Source of the DNA: Ectocarpus siliculosus
Lineage: Eukaryota > Sar > Phaeophyceae > Ectocarpales > Ectocarpaceae
Length of the DNA stretch: 64,000 bases
Direction of reading: 5' to 3'
Assembly (NCBI GenBank): GCA_000310025.1
Contig: FN649751.1
Span: 747,726 to 811,725 of the forward strand
The stretch's first letter is position 1. Every line of letters begins with the position of its first letter. The notes under the pieces were generated by a model that saw only the letters and a program-made list of their open reading frames with translations, made no database searches and had not been told where the DNA came from. Shown piece after piece: positions 1-12,180 of this stretch. Both the position numbers and the translations under genes were made by a program.

Positions 1-52
1 CCCCCCCCCCCCTCTCTCTCTCTCATCCCTCCCTCTCTCTCTCCCCCCCCCC
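1..52. repeat. C / CT-rich simple repeat at window edge
   Basis: The window opens with a C run followed by CT dinucleotides, short CCCT blocks and a second C run. It is low-complexity sequence and is cut by the window edge. Confidence 0.8.
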
Positions 53-820
53 TGTGTCGACGCCGCTGTGTCTTCTTTGGCCTCGCGATTCCATTCCCAC
101 TCGAGCGCAGGGTATGCCCCCGGACGGGACCGCCGACACCAGTGCAGTATGACGCCACGCCAAGCAAGGCCTCACTGTCGCCGCCGCCGCCATCGACCCG
201 GCCGTTTCCAGGTCATTCTCATGGCCACGGCGATGTAATGTCGTATTTACAGACCGTGGCATCACACCCGACCTGCGTAACCTGTTCCATGGGTTGGTTG
301 GAGGCTTCGGCTTCCCCCAGGGCGTGATTGTGTCTTGCTCTGCGTAGAGTCAGCTGAGCATCATTTTTTCGCTTTTCTTCTGGTGCCGTTTGGGGGGGCG
401 GGCGCAACGCGTTGTCCTGACAGACATTTCAACGGCTATGGGCTCAACGATCGTTCCCGGCATGTTTAGGTAACCTCCTCGGCAATACCCGTGGCGGTTC
501 CCTGAGCAGTAGTCTGGCTCGCTTGGAATCCCGCGAATTGAATAACGGAAAAAACCGGCCTTGGTGGGAAGCGTGCCGAATGTGGTCACGTTTTGGCATC
601 GGGGGGTTGGCCTCGTGAGATTGCCAACCCCAAGCGTCATGATGCGTAGAGATTTCGAGGGCCGTGGGGTGCAGCGTAACCGTTTTGGAAACTAGGCACC
701 ACGCCGTCAAAGGACTGTCCATTCGAGGCGAGGCTGTCCGGCGGTGCTTTCCTGAAGTGGGAGCGGGGAGTATCAGTGTAGAGCCGATGCTGACGAATGG
801 GGACCCCGCGCGGGTCATGA

Positions 821-827
821 CTGCTGC

Positions 828-860
<33 letters not shown>
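821..860. repeat. (CTG)n trinucleotide repeat
   Basis: About thirteen CTG/GCT units with one CCG interruption. It reads as poly-Ala in two opposing frames, which makes chance ORFs on both strands look protein-like. No surrounding coding context was found, so it is treated as a microsatellite. Confidence 0.85.
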
Positions 861-3800
861 AACCAGGCCCTCGAATAGTATCTTTGTAACGGGTGTCATC
901 GTCGCTATTATAGTAGTTCCCACGAAGGCATGCTGTTTTGCGGGATGCATGCCTGCGCGAGGCTGAGGACGGGAATGAAAATGCGGCGACCGAACGTCGG
1001 AGGACTCGCCTTCTTCTCGCTGCCCTCTCTACTTGTACCAGTCTGCGTTATCAAAAAGTGCATCCTGGGTGTTGGGAGGTGTCGTGTTGGCCCCCCCGTC
1101 CACGGCCACCTCATATATGGAAGCACTTGTAGCTTTAGGACCGCGCATGGGGAAAGGTTGGGAGTATCCCCACATCTGTATGTGTATGTGGCGCTTGGGG
1201 AGGTTGTTGTAAGAGTGGAGCGCGCGGACGGGTATTAGGACCACACCCTCCGGGTGTTGGCTGTAAAATGGAAAAACGCATGTGGTGGGGGTCACTTGGG
1301 GGCCGCGGGGTAGCGTGTTCAGGGTACGCCGAGCGTGCTGCTGCCTGGACGGCCTGGTATCGGGGTGTTTTGGGGGGTCTCCGCTATCTTGGGCAAGTAT
1401 CTCTCGAAGGGAAGGGGGGTTGACGATCATCGAAGATTTCTCTAACGGTGGTCCAGGCGGCCATACACGGGTTCAGGGTGTTTCGAACACGCTCAAGAAA
1501 AACGCTTTTGTCTACCATCATGAAAGTTTTTTTTTTTTTTTTGTTCTCGAATGAATGTGTTACGAGTGAAACGAAAACGATGAGGTTCGCAATTAAATTG
1601 CTACGAGGCACCGCCGGGGTGGGTTTCACGATTGCGTGATGGGTCTGGAGATGCTTTCTGTGGCCTTTGTGGCTGCTCGCGCGCGCCGACAGTTTCATGC
1701 GGGTGAATGGGTTCCCTCAGAATCGACAGGCCCCCGTGCGTGCTTCACGTGGGTGGTGTTGGCGGCGACCGCGCTCTCCTTTGCCGACGCATGCTGTACT
1801 GAAACGGAAGTGTTATCGAAACGCCTGTCTTCGTCGCGGGGCAAAGAGGGAGGCTGAAAACGTCTCCTGTGTGTTGTACAAGCGTTGAGGAATTGCTGTT
1901 TGTTGCTGTCTTCCGTCCGACCTCCGTATGCATACCATGCACGAGCATCTGTCTGTGTCCCAGGCGATGCCAAAGAGGACGAAAGCCGTTCTAATTGTGG
2001 ACTCCTACCCATGCTTCGAGTTCAATGAGAAACGGAATAAGCGTGGCATATGCATACAAGAGCGCGCTGTAAGAGTCCTCTACTGATCGGAACCATTATT
2101 ATCATGCACATCCTCGCTTCAAACAGTGGAATGAAGGGCTCGTCGAAGGGCCAAGCGTACAACTCTGGCTCCACATTCTCGTCGTCGAGAAGAGTTTTTT
2201 GGTCGACATCGCCCTGGGGCGTGCGATGACGCATGCCCTCCAACGCAGCTGGGACGTTGCAAACATTCTCAAACTTGCTGTGTAATGCGCGTCAACTCCC
2301 AACAAGAGCGCTTTGAAGAAAGCGAATTAAGAGCCTATCCATGTTACCCATGTTACCCCCAGCGATACCTCTTTCCAGCCGCCCTGCTTATTTCCTGCAA
2401 GAATCAACGTGACTCCGCCGCAGATAAAAAATGGGCACATACGATGAATATACCACAACGTATGTGCAACACGAAACGGAAAAATCAACGCCACTCTGCG
2501 GGCGTTTGACGAGTCCCACGTGTTACTACCGTGGAAAATCCGTCGGCTACACCACATACTCCACCCACCCATGAAAGAACAATACGAACAAGCAATTAAG
2601 CGGTGGCTACACAGCCGCCATCGATTGTTCTCGCCCCCCTTTCCTCGCTGTGCCGTCAAGTTTGTGTGATAACGCCCTCCCCGATGCGTGCATGCGAGTG
2701 TCGATGACGAGGAGCAAGAAGAGCCTACAGACAAAAACACGAATTCTCAACAACAAGCCAACACACACAAAATCGCGACACAAAATCGCGACGCGGACGA
2801 CGTCGAGTACGAAAAAAACACACGAAATACCCGCCACCCGAGGGTCAGCAGCGGGCGGAGCACAGGGCGGTGGCAGCCGCCGCCGCCTGATGTATCTACA
2901 AATATCTCTAGCCCAAACCTGCGGTGATCCCAATGCCATGCCAACTACCAATATATTTCCCACCGACGCACTGCGAGCCACCCCCTCTTCGCTCGTTTCT
3001 CTCACGACACCAACTTGCCAACTGACATCGTCGGACTTTTTCACTTCCTGCCCGACCAAGAAAATAACGAATACATACATGGGGCGCCGACACCGGCCAA
3101 AGAAACAAGACGCCCCCCGTCTTACCAGCATCGACCACAAACCCTATCCCGTACCGCATCAGGGGTTATGCGGGACAACGTCCGCAAACGATCGAGCGCG
3201 ATATGCAAAACAGCTTCCGAAATAGTGAGATAGCGCATCTTTGCCGATTCCTTGGGCCTCTTTGTTCCCTGTTGGTAGCTTGCTGAGCTGTATGACTCTG
3301 TAGAGCGATTTAACTGGACGCGAGGCCACCTTGCCCCCACCGCCGTCCCTGCACCGGCCATGCTTTTCGTGTACAAGACGCCCGCATGAAGTGAACACCG
3401 TCACGTCGACGAGATCGGGGCCTGCGGCAATCGGGGGCGACGCGGAAAAATCCAAAGGGGGGACCCGTGAATGAATCCCACGAAGATAATATTGAGGGGG
3501 AGAGCAACGGGGAGGGTACTCATGTTTCGCATGCCTTAGTTGTTGCACCATTTTCCACACGTCCTTGAGAGGACGGGAGCATTGTTCCCACAGGATCGAT
3601 CACGATGGCCAATCGTTCCTTCCTACTTTGCCACAGGTGGCTCAAAAACGGGTCGAAGGGGGGGTAGACGCGGCCCGGGGCAGGGACTCCCAACAATACC
3701 GGGAACAACGAGAACACTCGCTGTAGTGCGCTGAAACGAAAACCCTTGACGGATCAGACATACTGGACCCTCGAGCCCGTCTACTGCAGTATCAGCAAAC

Positions 3801-4074
3801 TTCACATAGTTCGAGTCATCACCAGATGCTGAGCTCTATCCTACCGCCGGGGAGCTGTCGCCGTTCCCCCCTCGTCTTCTTTCGGCATTGACCTTACTGC
3901 CCCCCCCCCTGCAGGACGGCCCGCGCCCCTTTTCGTGTTTCCTTAGCCGAACAACGAGCGAGCTTTGGGCCTAGCACTGCCCGTCCCATAGGGTTTTGCG
4001 GAGCGTGTCCAGCCCCTCCCCATGCCGCTGCCACCGCTGTGGCTACGGCGTTTGTCTCCAGTGGAGCTCTCCCG

Positions 4075-7000
4075 TCAGCAAAGATAACAGTCCGTGTAGC
4101 AACACGACACTCGATATTGCAGCCGGGAATCAAAACGGTCCCCGAAAAGCAGACCGAGGGCTATCAAAAACGATTCCCAACTACCCCACACAACCCTGCA
4201 GCTATGCGTATCCACAGACAAAGGACCTCGCGCAACTCTAACCACTTGGAGCATATTTGTGACGTACGGCCCTCTTTCTCTTACCGGCTCCTCGACCTCA
4301 CCCTCCGCCTCATCTGCCGCGGCCCCGAAATCGTCCTGCTTGTTGACGGCCGCGTTTTCTCCGTTTTCCTCCCTCTCTCCCTCCTGCTCCTCCTGCTCCT
4401 CCTCCTCCTGTTCTTCTTCTTCTTCCTCTTTGTTCTGGTTGTCGTCCCCCTCGCCTTCGCCTTCATCTCCGCTCCCCTCGTCGTCACCGCCTGCTTCGGA
4501 GGAAGGAGCCGAGGCCTTAGCGCGAGAGCGGTTGCTGCTTCTGCTGCTGCTGCTGCTGCGCGTCTTGAAGACTGACAGCAGGATCATGACCAGCATCCCG
4601 GCCTGCGAAATAAACCAACACAGAATTTTCCACAAACGGCGTTTGAGTGAGTGTCAGAGAGTTGCAACGGGTGTGGCAGGGTGAGCGAGGAGGGTGCACG
4701 ATGGGGGGGAGCTCGGGAATCGAAAAACCTCCGTCCATGGTGATGCGCGGCGCCTACCGCACAGTACCGCACACCTGTTGTCGTGCTTCCATGCACCGGC
4801 ATACTGGGGTCTTCGTAGACGACACGCGGCAATAACGACGGGTATCGGTCTAAGGTGTTTCTGCGCACACAGACACATACGCCTCTGTCCTCGGAAACCC
4901 GGAAACAATACAAACACATCGAAAAAAAGCGCTGCTCTGAAAAAAAACAACCACCACCACTAGCAGAACACCGCGCCAGTTCACTGACTTCCTTAGCCAT
5001 GAAGTCAGCGGAAAAAATACGCGCACAACAAGCGGTGCATAACCATCGCTGGCTGTACCCACCGTGCGCTTAGCTATTCCTATCGCGAGCTGCATGGCCG
5101 CGGTCTTACCAGCGTCGTGCCGACGAGGGCGATGGGGTTCTCCGCTGCGGCGTCGAGGGCTGGGGCGGCGGCGGCGGGGACGTACGGCCTAGCCTTGTCG
5201 GCGAGTAGCCTGGACGTCGCCACCATCTTAGCATTCCACGACGCGATCGCCTCGTTGGAACCTCTGAAAAACAAAACACATTGCAAGGCAAGGCGCATGG
5301 TCACGAGACGAGACCAGCGGGACGAAACCAAAATCACGGGCAGTCTTTCTGTGATTGGATGGACGTTTTCTAAAACTTACGGCAATAGAAAGCAAGTTCA
5401 ATTTCTTCGGGTACACGACCAGTGTACAAAAAAAGAATTGAAGAACGTTTGTCTTCCCTCCCGCGTGACCGGCCCTGGCTGATACGTCAAGTAGGTGTAG
5501 AACAGATGGCAAGAAGCGACTTGTGCAACACGTTCGCACCGACCATAAAACGACTTGTTTTGGCAAGCGCATGCAGCGCGTTGTCGCATTTTTCGATTTT
5601 TCGACCCCCTTCCAGGGACCTTGGTTTTAGTCGCTGGCACTGACGTCATTCTCTGTTAGTCGACTAGCAGGCGCGGTCGATGCCGACTACAAAATTTATG
5701 AAGACATACAGAAATCCTTGTTGCTTTACTTCTCCGCAGAATGCCTGACGTCTTTCGATCACATCGGGCTAGCGCGGTCGATGTCATTGAAAAAACAGAC
5801 ATGCACACCTCTCTCTCCTCTTGTCGGCACGCTCCCTTTCCTTCTGCTTCTTCTCGGCAGCCTTGACGGCCTCGAAGGCCTTAAACTTGGGACGCCAGGT
5901 CTGTTCGGCGAGACTGAGGGCATCTCCGACGTCGTGGCCGATGACGAAGTTGTCCAACCACACACCCTAGAGTAACCAAACAACCGAGACGTTTGCAACG
6001 GGGACGTCCATTCATTATTCATATACAGAGACGGTTGAAACTGGAGTTTCCATTCATTCCTAATGTTGAGATTCTTGACGTTGAAACGGGGGCATCTATT
6101 CACTCATCAAATGAACAGACTCTCGAAACGGAAACAATTATTCGTTTACCACTAAGAGATACTTGATACGGCGGCATCTATACATTCACCATGGAACAGA
6201 CGTTTGAAACGAAAACATTAATTCATTCACCAACAAGAGACGTCAAACGGGGGAATCCGTTCATTCGCCACATCAGAAGTTTGAAACCGGGGTACTCATT
6301 CATTCACAATGTACAAGGGAGAAATGCATTCATCAACCATAAAGCAACGCGGGAACCAAGCGGTATCCATTCATTCACCAAAAAGAGACGTTCAAATGGA
6401 GGTACATTTTCATTCACCATGAAGTGAGGGTTTGAAAGGATACAGATTTTCATTCACCATGAAGAGAGGGTGCGGAAGGATACTAGTGTCATTCACCATG
6501 AAGAGAGAGCTTGAAACGATACAAATTTTCATTCACCATGAAGAGAGGGTTCGAAAGGATACACACTATCATTCACCATGAAGAGAGGATTTGAAACGAT
6601 ACAAATGTTATTTCACCATGAAGAGAGGGTTCGAAAGGATACATAGTGTCATTCACCATGAAGAGAGGGTTTGAAAGGATACAACTTTCATTCACTATGA
6701 AGAGGGGGTTCGAAAGAGATACACACTTTCATTCACCATGAAGAGAGGATTTGAAACGATACAAATTTTCATTCACTGTTCGAAGAGATACACACTTTCA
6801 TTCACCATGAAGAGAGGATTTGAAACGATACAAATTTTCTTTCACCATGAAGAGAGAGGGTTTGAAAGGGTACACATATTTTCATTCACCATGAAGAGAG
6901 GGTTCGAAAGAAATACATGCGTTCAGTCAGCATGAAGAGAGGGTTTGAAAGAGATACACATTTTCATTCACCATGAAGAGAGGGTTCGAAGGGATACATG

Positions 7001-10000
7001 TTTTCATTCACCATGAAGAGAGGGTTCGAAGAGATACATGCATTAAGTCACCATGCCGGCTTCGGCAGTTTCTTGTGTCGTCTCCGGTGGGACTATCTCC
7101 GCAAGTGAAACAACAAAAAAGAAAGACAGAAGAAGCACAACTCGGATGACGGTGCGTGCAAATGCCGTTGTTTAAAAGCTACCTGGTTATCAAAGAGGGA
7201 CAATATAGTCCTGGGCTCTTCCTTCATCATCGCAAGAGATGCATTCGGTCTTATGCAAAAAACAGCACAAAAAAAGTGACAATAAAACGAGTGTTTCGTA
7301 CCCCGTCGACCGTCCAGATCTCCACAGCGATTCCCGTGATGGGGTCCACGTGGGAGGGTTCCGTGCTCTCGATGTCGAAGTAAGCCGGGTTCTGCGGAAT
7401 GAGACCACGGCACAGGCAAGCGGAGGAGGTATGTCGATCGGCACGGGCGTTGTTGTGGCGTTATCGTCGGTGGCATTCCGGCCTCAACAAGTCTCATATC
7501 TGTACGAGAAAGATGCAGGCGAAAAACAAGCTATTAATAGCAGGAAATTTCCAATTATGACGGCGACGATGGTGATGACGATGATCAAATAACAGCAAGA
7601 GCTCCCCAAGACCAGCAACACCCACAACGACAACAACAACATGTGAGACGAGCGGAACAATCTTACAGAGTAGAAGGTCAGATACGAGTCGCTGCTGCTG
7701 CTTTCGTCAAACAAACGGACCTACACCCATACCCGGGATTCCGCGAAAGCATCCGGCAGTGTCAAAAAAATGATAATGAAAGACCCAGATCCACATGTCC
7801 CACGCAAGCCGAAACCACCCCAAAGAAACCGGAACGAAATCAGGAGACCACCGAACCAGAGAGTGGAAACGGTACGGGTTTTCCATAATGCTTCTTACCG
7901 GGATCTTTCGCGGCTGCCACTCCCCCTTGTAGTCCGGGTTGTCGATCTTCGGTGCGGACCACTTCCCCTTGTACGCGGGGTTTGCAATCAGAGGCTTTTC
8001 CCACTTGCCGCACCCCGGGGCCTCGTCGCAGGCTTTGTTGATGATCTGCACGCACATAAATAGTAACAACGGGAATGAGAGCCACGGCGAACACGGTCGA
8101 GATCGTGGCATGTTATAAAAGCGGGAAGGAGTCACAAGGGGAAAACAAAAGAGTCGCACCGACGGCGGAATCAGCCGAATGAACAGTAACAGGGGGACCA
8201 GCGCGCGCCACCCTAGGGCTTAAGACCATATCTCATTCAGAAATGCGACCTGAAACGAGAGGGTTTCCAGCCCAACCACCAGCCACAATACTAGCCCACC
8301 ACCGGCGACAACACCACGACAACTACCAAACCCAGGAGTACCAACCGCAACAGGTTCAGGCCGCCCCTCTGCCACTATCACTCATTCACGAGGTGGTGGT
8401 TTCGAAAAAATGAAAAAGCAAGGGTACAAGTTGTGGATGGATAATATTGATTTTTTCAGCAATGTAAGTTGCGGGCAAGCAAGCCGAAAGAGAAAACCGT
8501 CACCATTGTCGGCTCCCAATCTCCGTCTTCCTCATCGTCCCAATCATCCGGTCTGGTCGATGAAGGATCGGGGATGATGTCCTCCTCCTCCTCGAGCCAG
8601 CCTTCGGGCATGTCCGCGTCCTGCGAAACGAACAAAGCCGAATCACGCCAAAACGAAACCACGGGCGCCCATGTCACTTTTTGTTCGAGGTGAAACAGAA
8701 ACCGTGGAGGGGACCTACCTCGAAAGAAGTACAAATCATGTACAGTACACGTCCACTCATAAGGCACCAGCTGTATCTCCCCGTCGCATTCATATGCCTC
8801 CTGCGGCGAAAACCTTCACCCAACCAATCAATGTCTATATCTGTACCAGAGTCGCAACCACATAGTGCGGGTTTCAGTTTTGCGACCCACTGTTCAGGGG
8901 CATGCCCTGGTTAGCGGCCACGAAATCACGTGGCACCGCCGCACCCCGGTAGTACAACTGCTAAGAAATCGATAGTTCGGTTTAGCGACCTGCCCTGCAT
9001 AGCGGCCACATTTCGTCGCGACACTAGTACTGTAGGGGTCACTGAACCGGGGCTTTTAGTGTACAGAGACATGGAAGGCACCATGGAGAGCATTGGGTTT
9101 CTGCCTGAAGCATGAATTGAAAGGTGTTTTACCTCATCGACGATCTTTTTCGGAGCGTCCTCGTCCCAGTCGTCCGGCTTCACCGCGGAGGGGTCTGGGA
9201 TCTTGGCCTGCTCGTCGCGAACGTCACCCAACACGTCATCGAAAACGTCATTGAAAGAGTCATTGACAACGAAAAAAGAAGCAAGAGAATCCTTCATAAA
9301 AACAGGAAACTTTTCTTCTGTGTGATCCGGGTCGGCACGTCGAGCATATACGCAAACGTGTACACGTGTACACTGGCGCCCAGAAGAATATATTGTAGGA
9401 AGAACAAAGAGAAAGGACAGAGGCTACGCCAGAAAACAAAGCCAAGATCAGCGAAAGAAGCGGGATAAAACATGACACCATCACAGAGCAAGGCATGTCT
9501 GTACATGTGCGCGGCGGAACCGCCAAAAGCTTCAGTCAAAAAAGGAAAGAAAACATCGCAAGAAAATATTGCCTGTACAAAGCTGTAGTGACCAGAAACC
9601 AAGAATCGCAGTAACCATTTTCCTCAATCACCAATTCGCAAGTCAACAAGCGCTTTACCTCCGTAACCCAATCCTCCGGCTGCTCATCTTCCGGGTCGTC
9701 GATCTCTTGCGGCGGAACCAGAGGCGGTTTCATGTCCGCCAGCAGGCTGCCCGAGGAGATCATCTCGGTGTCGATGTACAGGTCGAAGCTGCTGTCGTCC
9801 TTCTTGATGTGCAGGGTGTACACGTGGAAGCCCCCGTCATCTTTGATCTAGAAATGGGACAGCCAGCGGACGGGATGGGAGAAGGGGGCAACGCAGATGG
9901 TGTTAGTGGAGTGGGTGGCGCGGGGTGAAACTGTGAACGATGTCATGCCAGCATGTTTACGTAGTTTTCCAGGTGTTATCAGTCGATTTTCCGGGATCAG

Positions 10001-12180
10001 TTCGGCTGAGATACTGGTCAAGTGTAGGGCAGAAACCACGGTGGAAATTTCACAGAGGGAGAGAAACAGCGTAACAGAACGTGCACATGACGCCGTAACG
10101 ATTGGAGGAGAGCACTGGGAGCAGAGATGGACGCAAAGCGGCGGTCGATCTCGATGGATTCATCGACTAATGGGCCGTTGACTGCCGCAAATGCGAAAAC
10201 GACTGTACCAACAACTAACAAGCACAGGATGACTACGTGGCACGGATTGATCAAACCCTCTTTGACTCGAAAAAACAAGTATGTACCTTGGGCGCGTTGC
10301 CGAAGTGCTTCTCCTCCCACTCGTTGGTGTTGGGGTTCTGGTGCTGGAGGATGAAGTGGACCTGTAGGTCCATACAGGGGTGGCACGGGGAGCGGGTACA
10401 ACAGACAAAAGGCATTCAAGTGCCGTGCATATCCGTACTGGTTCCCGTCGTAGCACGCCTCTGTCGCATCCTGATTCTCAGGCGCATTGGGCAGGTTCGC
10501 GTTGATTGGCTGACTATTGGCGGCAAAAAAAAATCCGATCGCCGTTGGGGGGGGTATGCTCGTCAAAGAGCCGCCAGAAACCAAGTCTGAAGAGGGCCGC
10601 CCCGTGCCAGCGATGTCATGAACCGTACCACCCCATACCGCAATCTAGCGTAGTCTGTACCGTACTGTGCCGTGCCGCACCGTGGAGTACCGTACCGTGT
10701 ACCCAGATAATAGACCCGGAAAGAAAGGGGGTTGTATCGGGTCTTGACCGTTAACTGGGATGGGAACTATACCGCCACGACAACGTATGATAGGGTGGCA
10801 CACACGTTCGTGACGTCAGGGACCCCCTTGGGCAGGTTGTCAGGTTGGGCACCGGCTACGATGGAAGGTAACTTGTACGAAAACTAGTGACTGACTGCCG
10901 ATCGTGACACGGGTCGTTGTTGGTGGTGGTCGCTCTACCTACCATCGTACTCTACCGCCATGGCGCCAAGAGACACTATCGAATTCCCCCTGTCTCTCAG
11001 GTGTACACCAATCAGAGGCTCGAACTGCAGCCCGCTGCATCGCTTCACGTGCGGCATACGTACCTTGTCGGTGTCGCGGAAGCACTTGTCGGGCCCGAAC
11101 ATGATAGAGTAAGGGCTGTCATTGTTCAGTGTCGACATGTCTTCTCCCGAGCCCCCCCGCAGCATCTGCAGTGGCGGCGAGGCAGGGCGGGTTGTGTGGT
11201 GGGTTTGAGTTTCGCCTAGATTAATGTCCATTGGCCACGGCTGGCATGTCCTTTCCGCGGCTCCCCTAGAGCATTCCGTGCGGTTGAGCACACTTGAAGC
11301 GTTTGACGCCCACTCTCCCGCAATCCCCGATTCAGCATCGCATAAAAAAAAGAGAAATAACTTTCCGGCTGTTCTTTTGGGTACCTCGAGCGTTTCGAGT
11401 GGGAAACGTTGACAGCAGTATCGATGAGACGCTCAGACCGAACGGCAGACGTCATTTCTGCACTACACCCCGCCCCCCCAGCGGGCGAGGGAAGTTAGTC
11501 AACGGTGCCCGGTCCGAGCGGACACGCGCAGAGCGCACCGCCTTGCGGCACCATCGGACACATGGAATGGCCGCGAAACCGTAGCAGCAAGAACACCCCC
11601 AAACAACACAACAACAACAACAACGGCAACGAAGACCCGTTAACGCCAACTACTTTGCCTGCCGCTCCTCACCTTGACGTAAGCTCCGCCACAGTTTGCT
11701 CCACCCCGGACCTGCACTTCGTACTGCAGCACGAGGTCCTGGGCACGGAAGACGACAGCACACGGAAAACAACAAGTCAACAACCAAAAACGCACATTGC
11801 CATTAACACGGCTGCCGGTACTACACTACTATGAACAGGCCATGACGCCTAGAATCCCCATACATCTTGAGGTCCTAGACGCCTACCGTACGCCGTCACA
11901 ACCCTTAAGCCTCTCCAAACATCTCATCCAAACCTCGACATCAGCGATCAGACCAAGCGACCGAGAGAGCGCGTGTCACCTTGCCCGTGTTGTCGACAGG
12001 CTTCGGCAGGGTCGCCCCCACCCCGTAGTGCTTGTGGGACTCGTCGAGGAGAAGGCCATAGTCGCCGTGGAAAACGCCGCCCTCTAGGTCGCACCGCTCC
12101 ACCCGTACCCTGGCTTCCTGCCCTTCATACTTGGGATCTTGACTCAGGACCCACTCACCCGTCCTGAGGGCGTCTTCTCC
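4075..12180 (-). CDS. Calnexin, ER membrane lectin chaperone (5' exon missing)
   Basis: Calnexin binds monoglucosylated N-glycans on new glycoproteins in the ER lumen and retains them for folding. Exons, all in phase: 12180-11980, 11738-11673, 11165-11064, 10361-10287, 9847-9659, 9207-9133, 8620-8504, 8045-7899, 7391-7302, 5966-5809, 5263-5110, 4602-4285 or to the stop at 4077-4075. The lectin domain carries [25 protein letters not shown] and [10 protein letters not shown], whose two Cys match the family disulfide. The P-domain arm has motif 1 repeats ([47 protein letters not shown]) and motif 2 repeats ([18 protein letters not shown]). Then come NPAYFDIE, the VWLDNFVIG strand, a transmembrane helix split by the last intron (IALVGTTL / [12 protein letters not shown]) and a Ser/Arg then poly-Glu cytosolic tail. 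About 564 residues were read, a normal length. The exon with signal peptide and FEEPF-like start was not found above 12180. The tail probably splices at 4285 (donor GTAAGAG), because reading on to 4075 loses the acidic character. Confidence 0.93.
5990..7060. repeat. Intronic minisatellite, ~40-bp unit
   Basis: A tandem array fills most of the 5967-7301 calnexin intron. The unit is 39-40 bp and holds the core CATTCACCATGAAGAGAGGG followed by TTTGAAA or TTCGAAA and GGATACA. Copies from about 6400 to 7050 are well conserved, with CACCATGAAG recurring every 39-41 bp (for example at 6415, 6455, 6494 and 6534). Copies from 5990 to 6400 are more degenerate, mainly keeping CATTCA and GAAAC. Plus-strand frames inside it (6191-6427, 6738-6935) are products of the repeat and not genes. 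Confidence 0.92.

Larger units (their letters stand above)
1..4074. other. Intergenic / downstream of calnexin, no gene recognised
   Basis: No reading frame here shows a recognisable domain or a set of exons with matching phases. The longest open frames (168 codons on minus at 444-950, 191 codons on plus at 2650-3225, 177 codons on minus at 2607-3140) have low-complexity or incoherent composition. The only clear structure is simple repeats: a C/CT tract at the left edge, a CTG run near 821-860 and a T run near 1528-1542. A short last exon of calnexin could lie at the right end of this stretch if the splice donor at 4285/4284 is used. Confidence 0.6.

Noticed and set aside
444-950. 168-codon minus ORF with poly-Ala
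   Set aside because: Driven by the CTG microsatellite; no homology recognised on either side.
4039-4684. Plus-strand Ser/Leu-rich ORFs
   Set aside because: Antisense of the calnexin poly-Glu and Ser/Arg tail.
6191-6935. Plus-strand MKRGFE-type repeat ORFs
   Set aside because: Translation of the intronic minisatellite with interruptions by stops.
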